Below are positions 1 to 7,733 of a DNA stretch of 34,014 nucleotides, one piece after another. Positions within the stretch are counted from its first letter, which is position 1, and the number at the start of each line of letters is the position of its first letter. Position numbers and translations under genes: made by a program. The stretch covers positions 1 to 34,014 of the IMG/VR virus record IMGVR_UViG_3300042922_000402; one strand, given 5' to 3'. The notes below the pieces were generated by a model. It was not told the DNA's origin, ran no database searches, and saw nothing but the letters and a program-made list of their open reading frames with translations. This DNA is from a virus.

Positions 1-34
1 AATTTGGATGGGAAAGTCAACTTTGAACGCATTT

Positions 35-100
35 TTGACCGAATATCGGTGTAATTTACCGCTTATTTACCGACACATTACCGTTTCATTTTGTTATATT
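35..100 (+). promoter_or_regulatory. Putative activator-dependent late promoter with phased repeats
   Basis: A TATATT -10 box lies at 95-100 with an extended TG at 92-93. The -35 position (72-77, GACACA) is poor. Just upstream are three copies of TTACCG at 56-61, 67-72 and 78-83, spaced exactly 11 bp, about one helical turn, and a dyad ACCGA-ATA-TCGGT at 38-50 with the same ACCG core. A weak -35 overlapped by phased repeats is the usual design of a promoter that needs a DNA-bound activator. Its position ahead of the terminase genes suggests the late promoter. The activator is not identified in the window. Confidence 0.5.
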
Positions 101-106
101 AGTAGT

Positions 107-383
107 GTGGGGTAGTTAAGAGGAAGCTTCCAACGCACTCCCAAATATGTTAACGTGGTGGCGGAAGATAGACGCTAGGATCAGGGGTAGAAACTCGTTC
201 GAACCGAGTTTTCCAAGATAAGTGCCTGAACTGCTTATCATGCATAGGTGAGAGTCCTATGCCCACGTTTAACAAGGTGACAAGCGCGTACCGGGGGACT
301 GGGCATGATGGCGTCATGTAGCGCATCACATAAGAAGAAGCACTAGCCGCTATCGAGAGCAGCCGGTGCTTCTTTTGTTTTAT
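107..383 (+). ncRNA. Structured leader RNA ahead of the late operon
   Basis: No convincing gene lies here, but the RNA can fold extensively. A 10-bp closing stem with one bulge (149-158 with 263-273) encloses a 3-bp arm (161-163 with 171-173) and three perfect hairpins: 191-211 (7 bp, loop TTCGAAC), 217-239 (6 bp) and 242-262 (7 bp, loop TGAGAGT). A second domain pairs 277-287 with 321-329 and contains a hairpin at 304-318. The region ends in a strong terminator. It could be a short terminated late leader, like lambda 6S RNA or HK022 put RNA, or a free-standing phage RNA. I do not recognise a known family. Confidence 0.55.
335..383 (+). terminator. Rho-independent terminator of the leader RNA
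   Basis: A perfect 9-bp stem, AAGAAGCAC at 335-343 with GTGCTTCTT at 366-374, has further short pairing inside and is followed by a T-rich run (TTTTGTTTTAT). It would stop transcription from the upstream promoter before the first late gene, so full late expression would need read-through or antitermination. Confidence 0.75.
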
Positions 384-437
384 CCCTGCTTCGAAATCGA
401 CCGAATCCTCCCAGGACGAAGTCCGGGGGCCGTAACA

Positions 438-584
438 ATGGTTATTGCATTGATTCAATGGTCTATCTTACTATCCTTATTCACCCTATACAGGATATTA
501 GCCAAAGCCACAATAAAAAGCATAGAAAAAAAGGAAACAGACGAATGGAACACTACGAATACCGAACAAAAGTCAGACCCATAA
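438..584 (+). CDS. Small membrane protein, hypothetical
   Basis: 48 residues, with one hydrophobic segment at about residues 2-20, followed by a basic stretch and then a polar, charged tail. This looks like a single-pass membrane peptide with its tail in the cytoplasm. The ATG at 438 follows a GGGGG run about 10 bases upstream. The reading frame extends further upstream, but that part overlaps the terminator, so the ATG at 438 is preferred. It overlaps the next gene by 40 bases. No family is recognised and a non-coding frame is possible. Confidence 0.4.
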   Translation: MVIALIQWSILLSLFTLYRILAKATIKSIEKKETDEWNTTNTEQKSDP

Positions 585-790
585 ACGCCAGACACTGGGA
601 CGGGAAGGACGAACTGTCCATTATGATATTCACCAAAGGTCAGGCGCGGATCAACGAGAACGACACCGTCACCATCCAGACGCCACGCGGGGAATTAACC
701 GCACAGGTGGGGGACTACATCGTCAAGGACAATGGGATATTGTATCCGCTGGCTCCAGCAGCATTCTGGCGGATGTGTGAGCGATATTGA
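545..790 (+). CDS. Small phage protein of the PGDYIV type, hypothetical
   Basis: 81 residues. The ending, with TPRGELTAQVGDYIVKDN and then YPLAPAAF, resembles a widespread small phage protein in which a beta-rich domain ends in a GDYI...YPCKPDIF-like motif. Its molecular role is unknown. The start at 545 is chosen because AAGGAAA lies at the right distance upstream; the frame is also open back to 458, but that segment overlaps the preceding small gene and lacks a good ribosome site. It is the last gene before the terminase pair. Confidence 0.65.
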   Translation: MEHYEYRTKVRPINARHWDGKDELSIMIFTKGQARINENDTVTIQTPRGELTAQVGDYIVKDNGILYPLAPAAFWRMCERY

Positions 791-869
791 TACGTTATGT
801 TTCAACTTCGCCGTACCAGTATAAACATGATTGATACACAACGTAACAATAGTGGGGAGGTAATGAGGT

Positions 870-1370
870 ATGGCATTGACGGATAAGCAAATGAATTTTG
901 TCAACGAGTATATGAAGGATATGAACGGAGCAGCCGCTTATCTGCGTGCCGGATACAAATGCTCCGAAGATGCTGCAAGGGTAAATGCTTCAAGACTGCT
1001 AACAAATGATAACGTGAAGGCTGAAATTGCTACAAGACAGGCGCAATTGCAGCAAGAATCCAACATTTCCGTGCAATGGGTGCTAACAAGCTTCAAAAGC
1101 ATCGCAGAACGGTGTATGCAGGCAGAGGAAGTAAAGGACCGCGATGGAAACGGAACGGGAGAGTACAAATTCGATTCATCTGGCGCAAACAAAGCACTAG
1201 AGAACATCGGTAAGTACCTTGGCATGTTCACGGATAAAGTAAGAATGGATGTTAGCGGAGGTTTAGACAGCACAACAACCGATCTAACCGGACTCTCGCC
1301 AGAGGAACGGAAGGTGAGAATCAATGAGCTTATCCGAAAGAGAGGAAATGGAACTCCTCCAGCTTCTTGA
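870..1370 (+). CDS. terS: Terminase small subunit
   Basis: 166 residues, similar to the Terminase_2 (XtmA) family. The N-terminal part starts LTDKQMNFVNEY and continues with an NGAAAYLRAGYK stretch and a short helical segment, the usual helix-turn-helix that recognises the packaging site. A central helical region probably mediates oligomerisation, and the C-terminus is polar. It would select phage DNA and hand it to the large subunit. A GGGGAGGTAATGAGGT ribosome site precedes the ATG. The gene overlaps terL by 47 bases, so translation is probably coupled. The call is firm from the start of the protein and the neighbouring terL. Confidence 0.88.
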   Translation: MALTDKQMNFVNEYMKDMNGAAAYLRAGYKCSEDAARVNASRLLTNDNVKAEIATRQAQLQQESNISVQWVLTSFKSIAERCMQAEEVKDRDGNGTGEYKFDSSGANKALENIGKYLGMFTDKVRMDVSGGLDSTTTDLTGLSPEERKVRINELIRKRGNGTPPAS

Positions 1371-2868
1371 AATCGAGGAGAAGCATCGGGCTGCGAATAA
1401 TTACTATGATTATGTAAAATACACTCATGGTTCGATGTACAAATACACTCGCCATGGTGAATATATATGCCTCACATTGGATGAGGCAGTAAAGAAACGA
1501 AAGCGTATGTTAGCCGGGGAAATACCGGTGGAGACGCAATATATCATGGTCAACGTTCCTCCGCAACACGGGAAGTCGATGCACATTACGGAAACATTCC
1601 CATCGTTCTTCATGGGTAACTTCCCCACGGAAGGATGTATTGAGGTAAGTTATAACGACACCTTTGCCAGCAAATTCGGTTCCAAGAACAAGGACAAGAT
1701 TACAGAGCATGGCGAGGAATTATTCAGTATTCGCGTTTCCAAGGACACCAACGCAAAGGGCGAATGGGAGATTATCGATGCCAAGACAGGGAAGAAGACG
1801 CGAGGAGGAATGATTTCACGCGGTATCATGTCTGGCATTACCGGTTCAAGCCTGGGTGATTGCATTATAGTGGATGACCCCATTAAGAACCGGGAGGAAG
1901 CCAGTTCAGAGGTTATCCGCGAGAAGCATTGGGGTGAATGGTCGGACTCTATATCCACTCGGATCCACCCCGGCGCTATCGTGATTATCATCATGACACG
2001 TTGGCACGAGGATGACCTGTGCGGCAGGCTGTTGAATCCCGAAAAGGCAAAGGTGCTTCCGTGGAAACGGATTAACCTTCCGCTGGAATGCGATGAAAAG
2101 CACATTGCAGAAGAAGGGAATCCATTAAACAGAGAAATCGGAGAACCGCTATGGCCGGAACGTTACGGAGTTGCATTTATTGAAGAGCGCAAACAGTTGC
2201 CATCCAGCTTTAACGCGCTGTTTCAGGGCAGGCCAACCAGCCAGGAGGGGAACATGCTTAAGCGTGATTGGTGGCAGTATTACAGCGTACTGCCTGAATT
2301 ATCCGGTATGCTCATAAGCGTTGACGCCGCGTTTAAAGACGAGGACGACAGCGACTATGTAGTGTGCCAAGTATGGGGTAGATACGGCCCTAACGTCTAT
2401 CTGGTGGATCAGACAAGGGCAAAAATGAACTTCCCAGCTACCGTACAGACCATTCGAAACATGGCAAAGAAATATCCGCAAGCTGCAGTCAAATTGATTG
2501 AAGATAAGGCCAATGGATCAGCGATCATTCAAACACTTACTATGGAGATTCCGGGAATCATTAGTGTTAACCCGGAAGGTGGGAAAGTGGCGAGAGTGAA
2601 CGCTGTTTCTGCGTTTATAGAAGCGAAAAATGTCTATTTGCCGCAAGGATCGACATGGATCCATGACTTTGTTGAAGAGTGCGCAAGCTTTCCCAATGGT
2701 GCACATGATGACCAAGTAGACGCCATGAGCCAAGCACTACACCGCTATTACTACATGAGCGGTAAAGTGGTTAAGGAAACCAAATTCCCCACACAAGAAG
2801 AAATCGCACAGAAGAACATTGAGAAATTTGTCAAGAAGAAGACAAAAAGGGGTGATCTGGTGGGATGA
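1324..2868 (+). CDS. terL: Terminase large subunit
   Basis: 514 residues, the normal size for a packaging motor. The ATPase part shows a Walker A-like VNVPPQHGKS at about residues 77-86 and a Walker B-like CIIVDDPIK near 180-188. The C-terminal RNase H-like nuclease shows an ISVDAAFKDEDDSDY segment near 331-345 and HDDQVDAMS near 461-469, which carry the acidic metal ligands. It cuts concatemeric phage DNA and pumps it into the procapsid. The ATG at 1324 follows GGAAGGTGA inside the end of terS; an internal ATG at 1348 is possible but has a poorer site. Confidence 0.95.
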   Translation: MSLSEREEMELLQLLEIEEKHRAANNYYDYVKYTHGSMYKYTRHGEYICLTLDEAVKKRKRMLAGEIPVETQYIMVNVPPQHGKSMHITETFPSFFMGNFPTEGCIEVSYNDTFASKFGSKNKDKITEHGEELFSIRVSKDTNAKGEWEIIDAKTGKKTRGGMISRGIMSGITGSSLGDCIIVDDPIKNREEASSEVIREKHWGEWSDSISTRIHPGAIVIIIMTRWHEDDLCGRLLNPEKAKVLPWKRINLPLECDEKHIAEEGNPLNREIGEPLWPERYGVAFIEERKQLPSSFNALFQGRPTSQEGNMLKRDWWQYYSVLPELSGMLISVDAAFKDEDDSDYVVCQVWGRYGPNVYLVDQTRAKMNFPATVQTIRNMAKKYPQAAVKLIEDKANGSAIIQTLTMEIPGIISVNPEGGKVARVNAVSAFIEAKNVYLPQGSTWIHDFVEECASFPNGAHDDQVDAMSQALHRYYYMSGKVVKETKFPTQEEIAQKNIEKFVKKKTKRGDLVG

Positions 2869-3107
2869 TCATTATTTCGTGTGTCGCAATTATCGCGATT
2901 GCTGCGTTGAGTATTGGTATGACATGCCAACAAGTGAAGCAAAACAGCCTATTTGAGCGTGAACGTGACAGTTGGAAGCAGGAGCGCCAAATGCTGCTAG
3001 ACCGCATCCAAGCGCCAAGCTTTGCGGAGTACACCAGTAAGGTAGTCAAGGAGATCAAGGCAGCAAAGCCAGAAGAAGAAAAGGACAAGCAGGATTACAT
3101 CAGCTAG
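2865..3107 (+). CDS. Small membrane-anchored coiled-coil protein, hypothetical
   Basis: 80 residues. The first 20 or so residues are a hydrophobic segment (IIISCVAIIAIAALSIGM), followed by a charged helical region rich in E, R, Q and K that looks like a short coiled coil, and an acidic, lysine-rich tail. It overlaps the terL stop by four bases (ATGA), which supports coupled translation. The layout resembles an Rz-like spanin or holin-associated protein, but the position between terminase and portal does not support a lysis role. Function unknown. Confidence 0.6.
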   Translation: MIIISCVAIIAIAALSIGMTCQQVKQNSLFERERDSWKQERQMLLDRIQAPSFAEYTSKVVKEIKAAKPEEEKDKQDYIS

Positions 3108-3117
3108 GAGGGATGAC

Positions 3118-3345
3118 ATGGCCGTATATGAATTATCGTTTGGACGGGTTAAGCATTTTGTTTCGGCAGAGAGTGAACAAGACGCCTATCTGCAAGGGAC
3201 GGACCCGGAACAGTTCCCGGATATCAACTATTTACCTTTTGAAATCAGGGAGGTGATTGTACCGGGCCACACCATTACCGTCACACCTAACGAGCAGGAA
3301 ACTACAAAGAACAAGGGTGGACGTCCGAGGAAGGTAGAACCATGA
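3118..3345 (+). CDS. Small phage protein with AT-hook-like tail, hypothetical
   Basis: 75 residues behind a strong AGGAGG ribosome site. Residues 1-55 look like a small beta-rich domain. The C-terminus KNKGGRPRKVEP contains GGRPRK, which matches the core of an AT-hook and could bind AT-rich DNA in the minor groove. That is a motif reading only. The gene lies in the terminase-portal interval and overlaps the next start by four bases. No family name is offered. Confidence 0.6.
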   Translation: MAVYELSFGRVKHFVSAESEQDAYLQGTDPEQFPDINYLPFEIREVIVPGHTITVTPNEQETTKNKGGRPRKVEP

Positions 3346-3575
3346 GTTTTGATTATGACGTTAAGGGAAAGCGGAATCTTGACTCTGAAATGATGAGCAT
3401 TATTTCTGCGTACGTCAAGGGCAATGAATGCTTCCCGAAAAGAATAATCGTATCCAAGGAAAAGTTTTCCGAATTTAAAGAAGTATTCCCATCCATTTAT
3501 CCTATCGTTTTTGAATATGACAACATTACAATTGAATGCGACATTAACCAAACAGAAGATTATAAATTGTCCTAG
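3342..3575 (+). CDS. Hypothetical small phage protein
   Basis: 77 residues, acidic, with alternating charged and hydrophobic stretches and no membrane segment or cysteine pair. It begins in an ATGA overlap with the stop of the preceding gene and ends 15 bases before the portal start, so it is part of the same translationally coupled run. No motif or family is recognised. Confidence 0.55.
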   Translation: MSFDYDVKGKRNLDSEMMSIISAYVKGNECFPKRIIVSKEKFSEFKEVFPSIYPIVFEYDNITIECDINQTEDYKLS

Positions 3576-3590
3576 AAATGGGGTGATGCT

Positions 3591-5708
3591 TTGGCGAATA
3601 AGGAGAAGCAAGATAGCGTCAGTTTTGTAAAGGAACGCGCGGAGGAAGGCACAAATTGGGCAATCCTGCGGCAAATTATGATCAACCGGGCGTTCTACTC
3701 CTCCCAACAATGGATTAGCTGGGACCGGACACAGAAGCGCGTGTATGTGCCGGATTTACGTCCTGGTGAAAAGCGCATGACGTTCAATAAGCTGCGCCCG
3801 GCCATCCTCACGCTGCTGTCCAAACTCAGCAAGAACCGCGTAAAGCTGGAGGTAAAGCCGGATACCAACGATACCGAACGCATCGAGGTTGCCAAGGCCG
3901 GGTTGAAATACCTGCATTACCAGTGGGACGCCGACAAGATGGACACCAAATCAAGACGGTTGAAGTTGCTCATGCTAACCGATGGTTGCCCGGCTTTGAA
4001 GGTGTTTGTCGACAAGAACAAAGGCGAGGATATCCCGAAGACAGAGGAATTGCCGGAGGGCGTAGAGAAAGCCCCAGCCAAGACAGGCAAGATATGCACG
4101 TTAGTGTGCGATCAATTCGCTATCAAGGTGGACCCGAACGCCGAAGATGTGACGGAAATCAAATGGGCGGTGGAGGAACGGCCCACGGATGTGGATGAAA
4201 TCCGGGAGCAGTACGGCAAGGAAGTCCAGCCGGAGAGCATCGAACAGCGCAATTCCTATGAGTTCGGATCCATCACCGATAAGCCTCGTAAGTACGGCAA
4301 TCATGCGATGGTCCGTGATTACTGGGAATGGCCTTGTGTGAAGTATCCGAAGGGCAGACGGATTGTCACCGCAGGCGACCAAGAGCTGCTTCGGGAGGAG
4401 AAAGACCCCGGCGAGAATCCATACATCTTCTTCCCGGCGCTTCCGATTCCTGGACGTGCGGTTGCGGATGCCGTAGTCACGGACCTTACAACACCACAGC
4501 GCTCCTACAACATCAAGCGAACTGCAGAGGCTCGAATCCTGGAGGAAATGGGAAATCCCATGTGGTTGAATCCAGGGGCTGATGACGAAGAGCTGGTGAA
4601 TGAAATCGGCAGTATCATCCACTACACACCCAACGAAACATTGAAGCCGGAGCGAGTCAGCGGTATTGAGCCTGGAGCCGGTTGGCAGAACGCTATGGAA
4701 CGCGATGAAGCCGACATGGAGGATATCTCCGGGGCGCATGAGATCAGCCAAGGCGCAACACCTCGCGGGAACAACACGCTAGGCGGTCTACAACTCCAAG
4801 TGGAGCAAGACGAAACAAAATTAGCGCTCCTGGTTCAGTCTTACGAGGACGGTATCAAGATATGGGGCGAGAAAGTCCTCCGGTTGGTGCAAAAGTATTT
4901 CCCGGAAGAACAGCAATTGACCATTGTTGGGGAAACCGGAGAGATCGAGGCCTTTACCTTTACCGGGGCAGACCTGACGGGAAGCGAAGTGGTAGATGTG
5001 GTTCCGGGATCGTCCATGCCTACGCTAAAAGCCGTGCAGGACGAAAAAGTTCTTGCTATGTGGGGAGCCGGAATGTTCACCGATCCCAAGACCGGACAGC
5101 CGGATACACGCCGGGTAGTGCGGATGCTGGGCGAATCCATCGCCTCTCAATACTTTGATGACACCGAACAAGATGAAAACAAGGCACTTATGGAGGTTCG
5201 ACAGTGGCAGCAGTCCTTTGAAGACCCCATGATATTGCAGCAAATCCAGCAATACATGGCACAAATGCAGGCGTATCAAATGTCCGCTCAAGAAGCTGCT
5301 ATGATGGGAGCAGCGCCGGAACAACTTGGAATGATGCCTCCTCAACCTGTACCGGGTTTGCCCATTGTCCGAGACTTTTACGACCATGAAGTACATCTGA
5401 TGGTGCATAACCGGTTCCGCAAATCCCGGGAATATGACGAACTGGACCCGATGCTACAGCAGATTGTAGATGCTCACTGCGATGAACACATCCAGTACAT
5501 TATGGCACCACAGATTCAAGCGCAACAGCAACAAATGATGATGCAGCAACAGCAAACCGAGCAACAAGCACAAGAGGCTGACAAATCCCATCAGAGACAG
5601 ATGGACATGAAGTCCATGGATTTACAAGCCAGATCCGATAGCGAAGCGCTAAAGGCCAATACCGCGCTGCAAACCGCAGCTATGCGACAACCGACAGGCG
5701 TTAGGTGA
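3591..5708 (+). CDS. Portal protein, P22-like
   Basis: 705 residues, close to the P22 portal (about 725) and much longer than most siphovirus portals. It follows terL and precedes a scaffold-like gene, the expected place. Twelve copies would form the ring through which DNA enters and leaves the capsid. The segment around residue 300 (VTDLTTPQRSYNIKRTAEAR) resembles the conserved stem region of this family. From about 641 the chain becomes very rich in glutamine and methionine and then helical, matching the long C-terminal barrel of P22-type portals. Translation starts at TTG 3591 behind GGGGTGAT. Confidence 0.88.
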   Translation: MANKEKQDSVSFVKERAEEGTNWAILRQIMINRAFYSSQQWISWDRTQKRVYVPDLRPGEKRMTFNKLRPAILTLLSKLSKNRVKLEVKPDTNDTERIEVAKAGLKYLHYQWDADKMDTKSRRLKLLMLTDGCPALKVFVDKNKGEDIPKTEELPEGVEKAPAKTGKICTLVCDQFAIKVDPNAEDVTEIKWAVEERPTDVDEIREQYGKEVQPESIEQRNSYEFGSITDKPRKYGNHAMVRDYWEWPCVKYPKGRRIVTAGDQELLREEKDPGENPYIFFPALPIPGRAVADAVVTDLTTPQRSYNIKRTAEARILEEMGNPMWLNPGADDEELVNEIGSIIHYTPNETLKPERVSGIEPGAGWQNAMERDEADMEDISGAHEISQGATPRGNNTLGGLQLQVEQDETKLALLVQSYEDGIKIWGEKVLRLVQKYFPEEQQLTIVGETGEIEAFTFTGADLTGSEVVDVVPGSSMPTLKAVQDEKVLAMWGAGMFTDPKTGQPDTRRVVRMLGESIASQYFDDTEQDENKALMEVRQWQQSFEDPMILQQIQQYMAQMQAYQMSAQEAAMMGAAPEQLGMMPPQPVPGLPIVRDFYDHEVHLMVHNRFRKSREYDELDPMLQQIVDAHCDEHIQYIMAPQIQAQQQQMMMQQQQTEQQAQEADKSHQRQMDMKSMDLQARSDSEALKANTALQTAAMRQPTGVR

Positions 5709-5722
5709 GAATCCTAGTGCCT
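5696..5722 (+). promoter_or_regulatory. Stable hairpin at the portal stop codon
   Basis: AGGCGTTAGG at 5696-5705 pairs with CCTAGTGCCT at 5713-5722, giving ten pairs including two G-T. The 7-base loop TGAGAAT contains the portal stop codon. No T-run follows, so it is not a standard terminator. It may limit read-through, slow RNA decay or uncouple portal from scaffold translation. It closely resembles the hairpin at 242-262 in the leader RNA. Confidence 0.45.
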
Positions 5723-5782
5723 ATTTACTTTACTCGCGGGCGTTAAAACGTCATAGCCGCCGTATGACAGGAGGAAACGAAC

Positions 5783-6487
5783 ATGGAAGATGAAGTACAA
5801 ACGGGCGTAGATGACGTGTCTGCCGCCGAGACACAACTTGAAACGAATGAAACGGGCGTGGAAACAACTCCTGCCGCCGGGGAGAAGGAATTACGGGCAG
5901 AAAAAGCGTTCGCCACCAAACTAGCCGCCGAAAAAGCAAAGTGGGAAGCATCGGTCAGTGAGAAGTACAAGGATTACGACACCATGAAGGAAATCGCATC
6001 CTGGGCACAAGAAAAAACGGGAAGCGATGCATTGTCGCTGAAAGAACAAATTGAGATGGAACGCTTGCAAGCCAGAGCCGAACAGAACAACGTCCCTCCT
6101 GAAGTTATGAAACGTTTGGATGAACTGGAAGCCAAGGCCGCTAAAGCTGCTGAGTACGAGCAGCAAAGCCAAGCCCAGCAAGCGTACAGCCAGTTTCGCC
6201 AAGGGCTGGAGGTGTTCGCCAAAGAAAACGGCGCTGAACCTGATGCCATTCAGGAATTTATGGTGAATAACCAAATTGGCAACATGGAAGTGGCCTACAA
6301 AGCCATGCAGTACGAAGCGATGAAACAGCAGTTGGAAACCGCCAAAAAAGAAGGCGTAAAGGAATTTCTTGCCGCCAAAGGTAGCATCCCGAATATTCCG
6401 GGAAATTCGGCGTTGGGGCAAGTGCAATCACCCGCGCCCAAGACAATGGAAGAGGCCCGACAGCGGGCACTACAACGATTACAATAA
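5783..6487 (+). CDS. Capsid scaffolding protein
   Basis: 234 residues, almost entirely charged, A/E/K/Q-rich and predicted helical, with an acidic unstructured start and a basic end. This is the usual build of a podovirus or siphovirus scaffold, which guides capsid protein assembly and then leaves. It lies directly between portal and major capsid gene, and starts with AGGAGG nine bases before the ATG. No protease domain is visible, so it is scaffold only, not a fused protease-scaffold. The assignment rests on composition and position. Confidence 0.82.
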   Translation: MEDEVQTGVDDVSAAETQLETNETGVETTPAAGEKELRAEKAFATKLAAEKAKWEASVSEKYKDYDTMKEIASWAQEKTGSDALSLKEQIEMERLQARAEQNNVPPEVMKRLDELEAKAAKAAEYEQQSQAQQAYSQFRQGLEVFAKENGAEPDAIQEFMVNNQIGNMEVAYKAMQYEAMKQQLETAKKEGVKEFLAAKGSIPNIPGNSALGQVQSPAPKTMEEARQRALQRLQ

Positions 6488-6501
6488 GGAGTGTATAATC
6501 C

Positions 6502-7683
6502 ATGGCATTTGATTTGACACAAGCCAATGCGGTACTGAAAGAGGACTATCTGGGTCCGGTACGGGATCAACTTAACAATGATAACCCGATCATCAAAAAG
6601 CTGGCAGCTAAGAAACAAGAGGCCACAGGTAAACGGTTTTTCGTGCCCCTCCACTATGGCCGCAACAATGGTATCGGATACCGCGCAGAAGGCGCCGCTC
6701 TTCCAACGGCAGGGAACCAAAAATACAAGGAATCCACCGGGAATGTGAAGTACCTGTACGGTGTCATCGAAATCACTGGTCCTACCATCAAGGCCATGCG
6801 GAACGACAAGGGTGCATTTATCCGGGCCGTAGACAGCGAAATGAAAGGGCTGCTGCGTGACTTGAAGGATCAACGGGCGCGGGCGTTGTTTGGAGATGGA
6901 ACGGGGAAACTGGCGAACTTTGCGGTTAATACGTCTGTAAATACGTTAACCGTGAGCAAAATTAAATATTTTCAAGTCGGCATGGCGATTGATATCGTAA
7001 ACAACTCCGGCACTGTTACTGTAACCGGCAGAACAATCACTAATATTGACGCGGCCAACTCCACCATTACCATCGGCGGTGCAGCTGTGACAACCGCAGC
7101 TACAGACTATGCTGTGGTAACAGGCGACCTGAACAACGAGGCTATGGGACTTGGTGGCATTATGAGCCAGTCCTTGTTACTGCAGGGCATTGACCCAACG
7201 ACTAATCCGTGGTGGAAGCCGAACCGGATCGCTAATGGCGGCACAAACCGGGCTATTAGTCTTGCTCTTATGCGCCAAGCCATGGACACATCCGAACTGC
7301 AAGGTGGTAAGGTAGACTTCCTGGCAACATCCTATGGAGTACGGGCGGCATACGAAGCATTGCTGCAAAACAATGTGCGTTATGTGAACGCCATGGAGTT
7401 GGAAGGAGGGAACAAAGTCCTGGAGTTCGACGGAAAGCCGCTGTATGTAGACAGGTATTTCGAATCCAATCGCATGGACTTCCTGGACTTGGATGAAATC
7501 GACCTTTACCAACTGTCTGATTTTGAATGGATGGAAGATGATAAGGGCGCTGCTCTGGCTCCTGTTCCTGGTTTTGACAAATACGCAGCTACCATGTTCT
7601 GCTATGAAACATTGGTCACGTATCGCCGGAACGCTCACACCGAACTGGCTGACCTGACCGAAGCCACGGGATACTTGGTCTAA
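6502..7683 (+). CDS. Major capsid protein (HK97 fold)
   Basis: 393 residues. The N-terminal part has an N-arm and an E-loop-like segment (KRFFVPLHYGRNNGIGYRAEG), followed by a spine-helix-like region (DLKDQRARALFGDG). Residues about 150-215 are a beta-rich, T/V/N-rich insertion (NTLTVSKIKYFQVG and following), typical of capsid proteins with a small added surface domain. The C-terminal half returns to the A-domain (SYGVRAAYEALLQNN, GKPLYVDRYF). It follows the scaffold and is the only gene with a strong terminator directly behind it, consistent with high separate expression. Confidence 0.9.
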   Translation: MAFDLTQANAVLKEDYLGPVRDQLNNDNPIIKKLAAKKQEATGKRFFVPLHYGRNNGIGYRAEGAALPTAGNQKYKESTGNVKYLYGVIEITGPTIKAMRNDKGAFIRAVDSEMKGLLRDLKDQRARALFGDGTGKLANFAVNTSVNTLTVSKIKYFQVGMAIDIVNNSGTVTVTGRTITNIDAANSTITIGGAAVTTAATDYAVVTGDLNNEAMGLGGIMSQSLLLQGIDPTTNPWWKPNRIANGGTNRAISLALMRQAMDTSELQGGKVDFLATSYGVRAAYEALLQNNVRYVNAMELEGGNKVLEFDGKPLYVDRYFESNRMDFLDLDEIDLYQLSDFEWMEDDKGAALAPVPGFDKYAATMFCYETLVTYRRNAHTELADLTEATGYLV

Positions 7684-7691
7684 TACAAAAT

Positions 7692-7724
7692 GAGGAGGGG
7701 CTTAGGCTCCTCCTTTTCTTTTAT
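7692..7724 (+). terminator. Terminator after the major capsid gene
   Basis: GAGGAG at 7692-7697 pairs with CTCCTC at 7707-7712, followed by CTTTTCTTTTAT. It begins 9 bases after the capsid stop. Downstream late genes have no visible new promoter, so it is probably leaky and lowers expression of the connector and tail genes relative to capsid. Confidence 0.75.
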
Positions 7725-7733
7725 GGAGGGAAT

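Noticed and set aside
149-273. A functional tRNA-Leu gene
   Set aside because: D-arm and T-loop resemble tRNA-Leu, but there is no anticodon stem, the D-loop lacks its GG and no CCA end fits. It is kept only as a tRNA-like RNA module.
786-837. Direct repeats ATTGATAC as a packaging (pac) site
   Set aside because: Two 8-base copies 44 bases apart ahead of terS are too short and isolated to support a pac site.
1313-1323. Third copy of the TGAGARU hairpin loop
   Set aside because: GGTGAGAATC here is the ribosome site of terL, and its flanks do not form the closing TAGG/CCTA pairs.
4101-4751. Minus-strand 216-codon frame opposite the portal gene
   Set aside because: It lies wholly antisense to the portal, has no ribosome site and its product has no recognisable domain.
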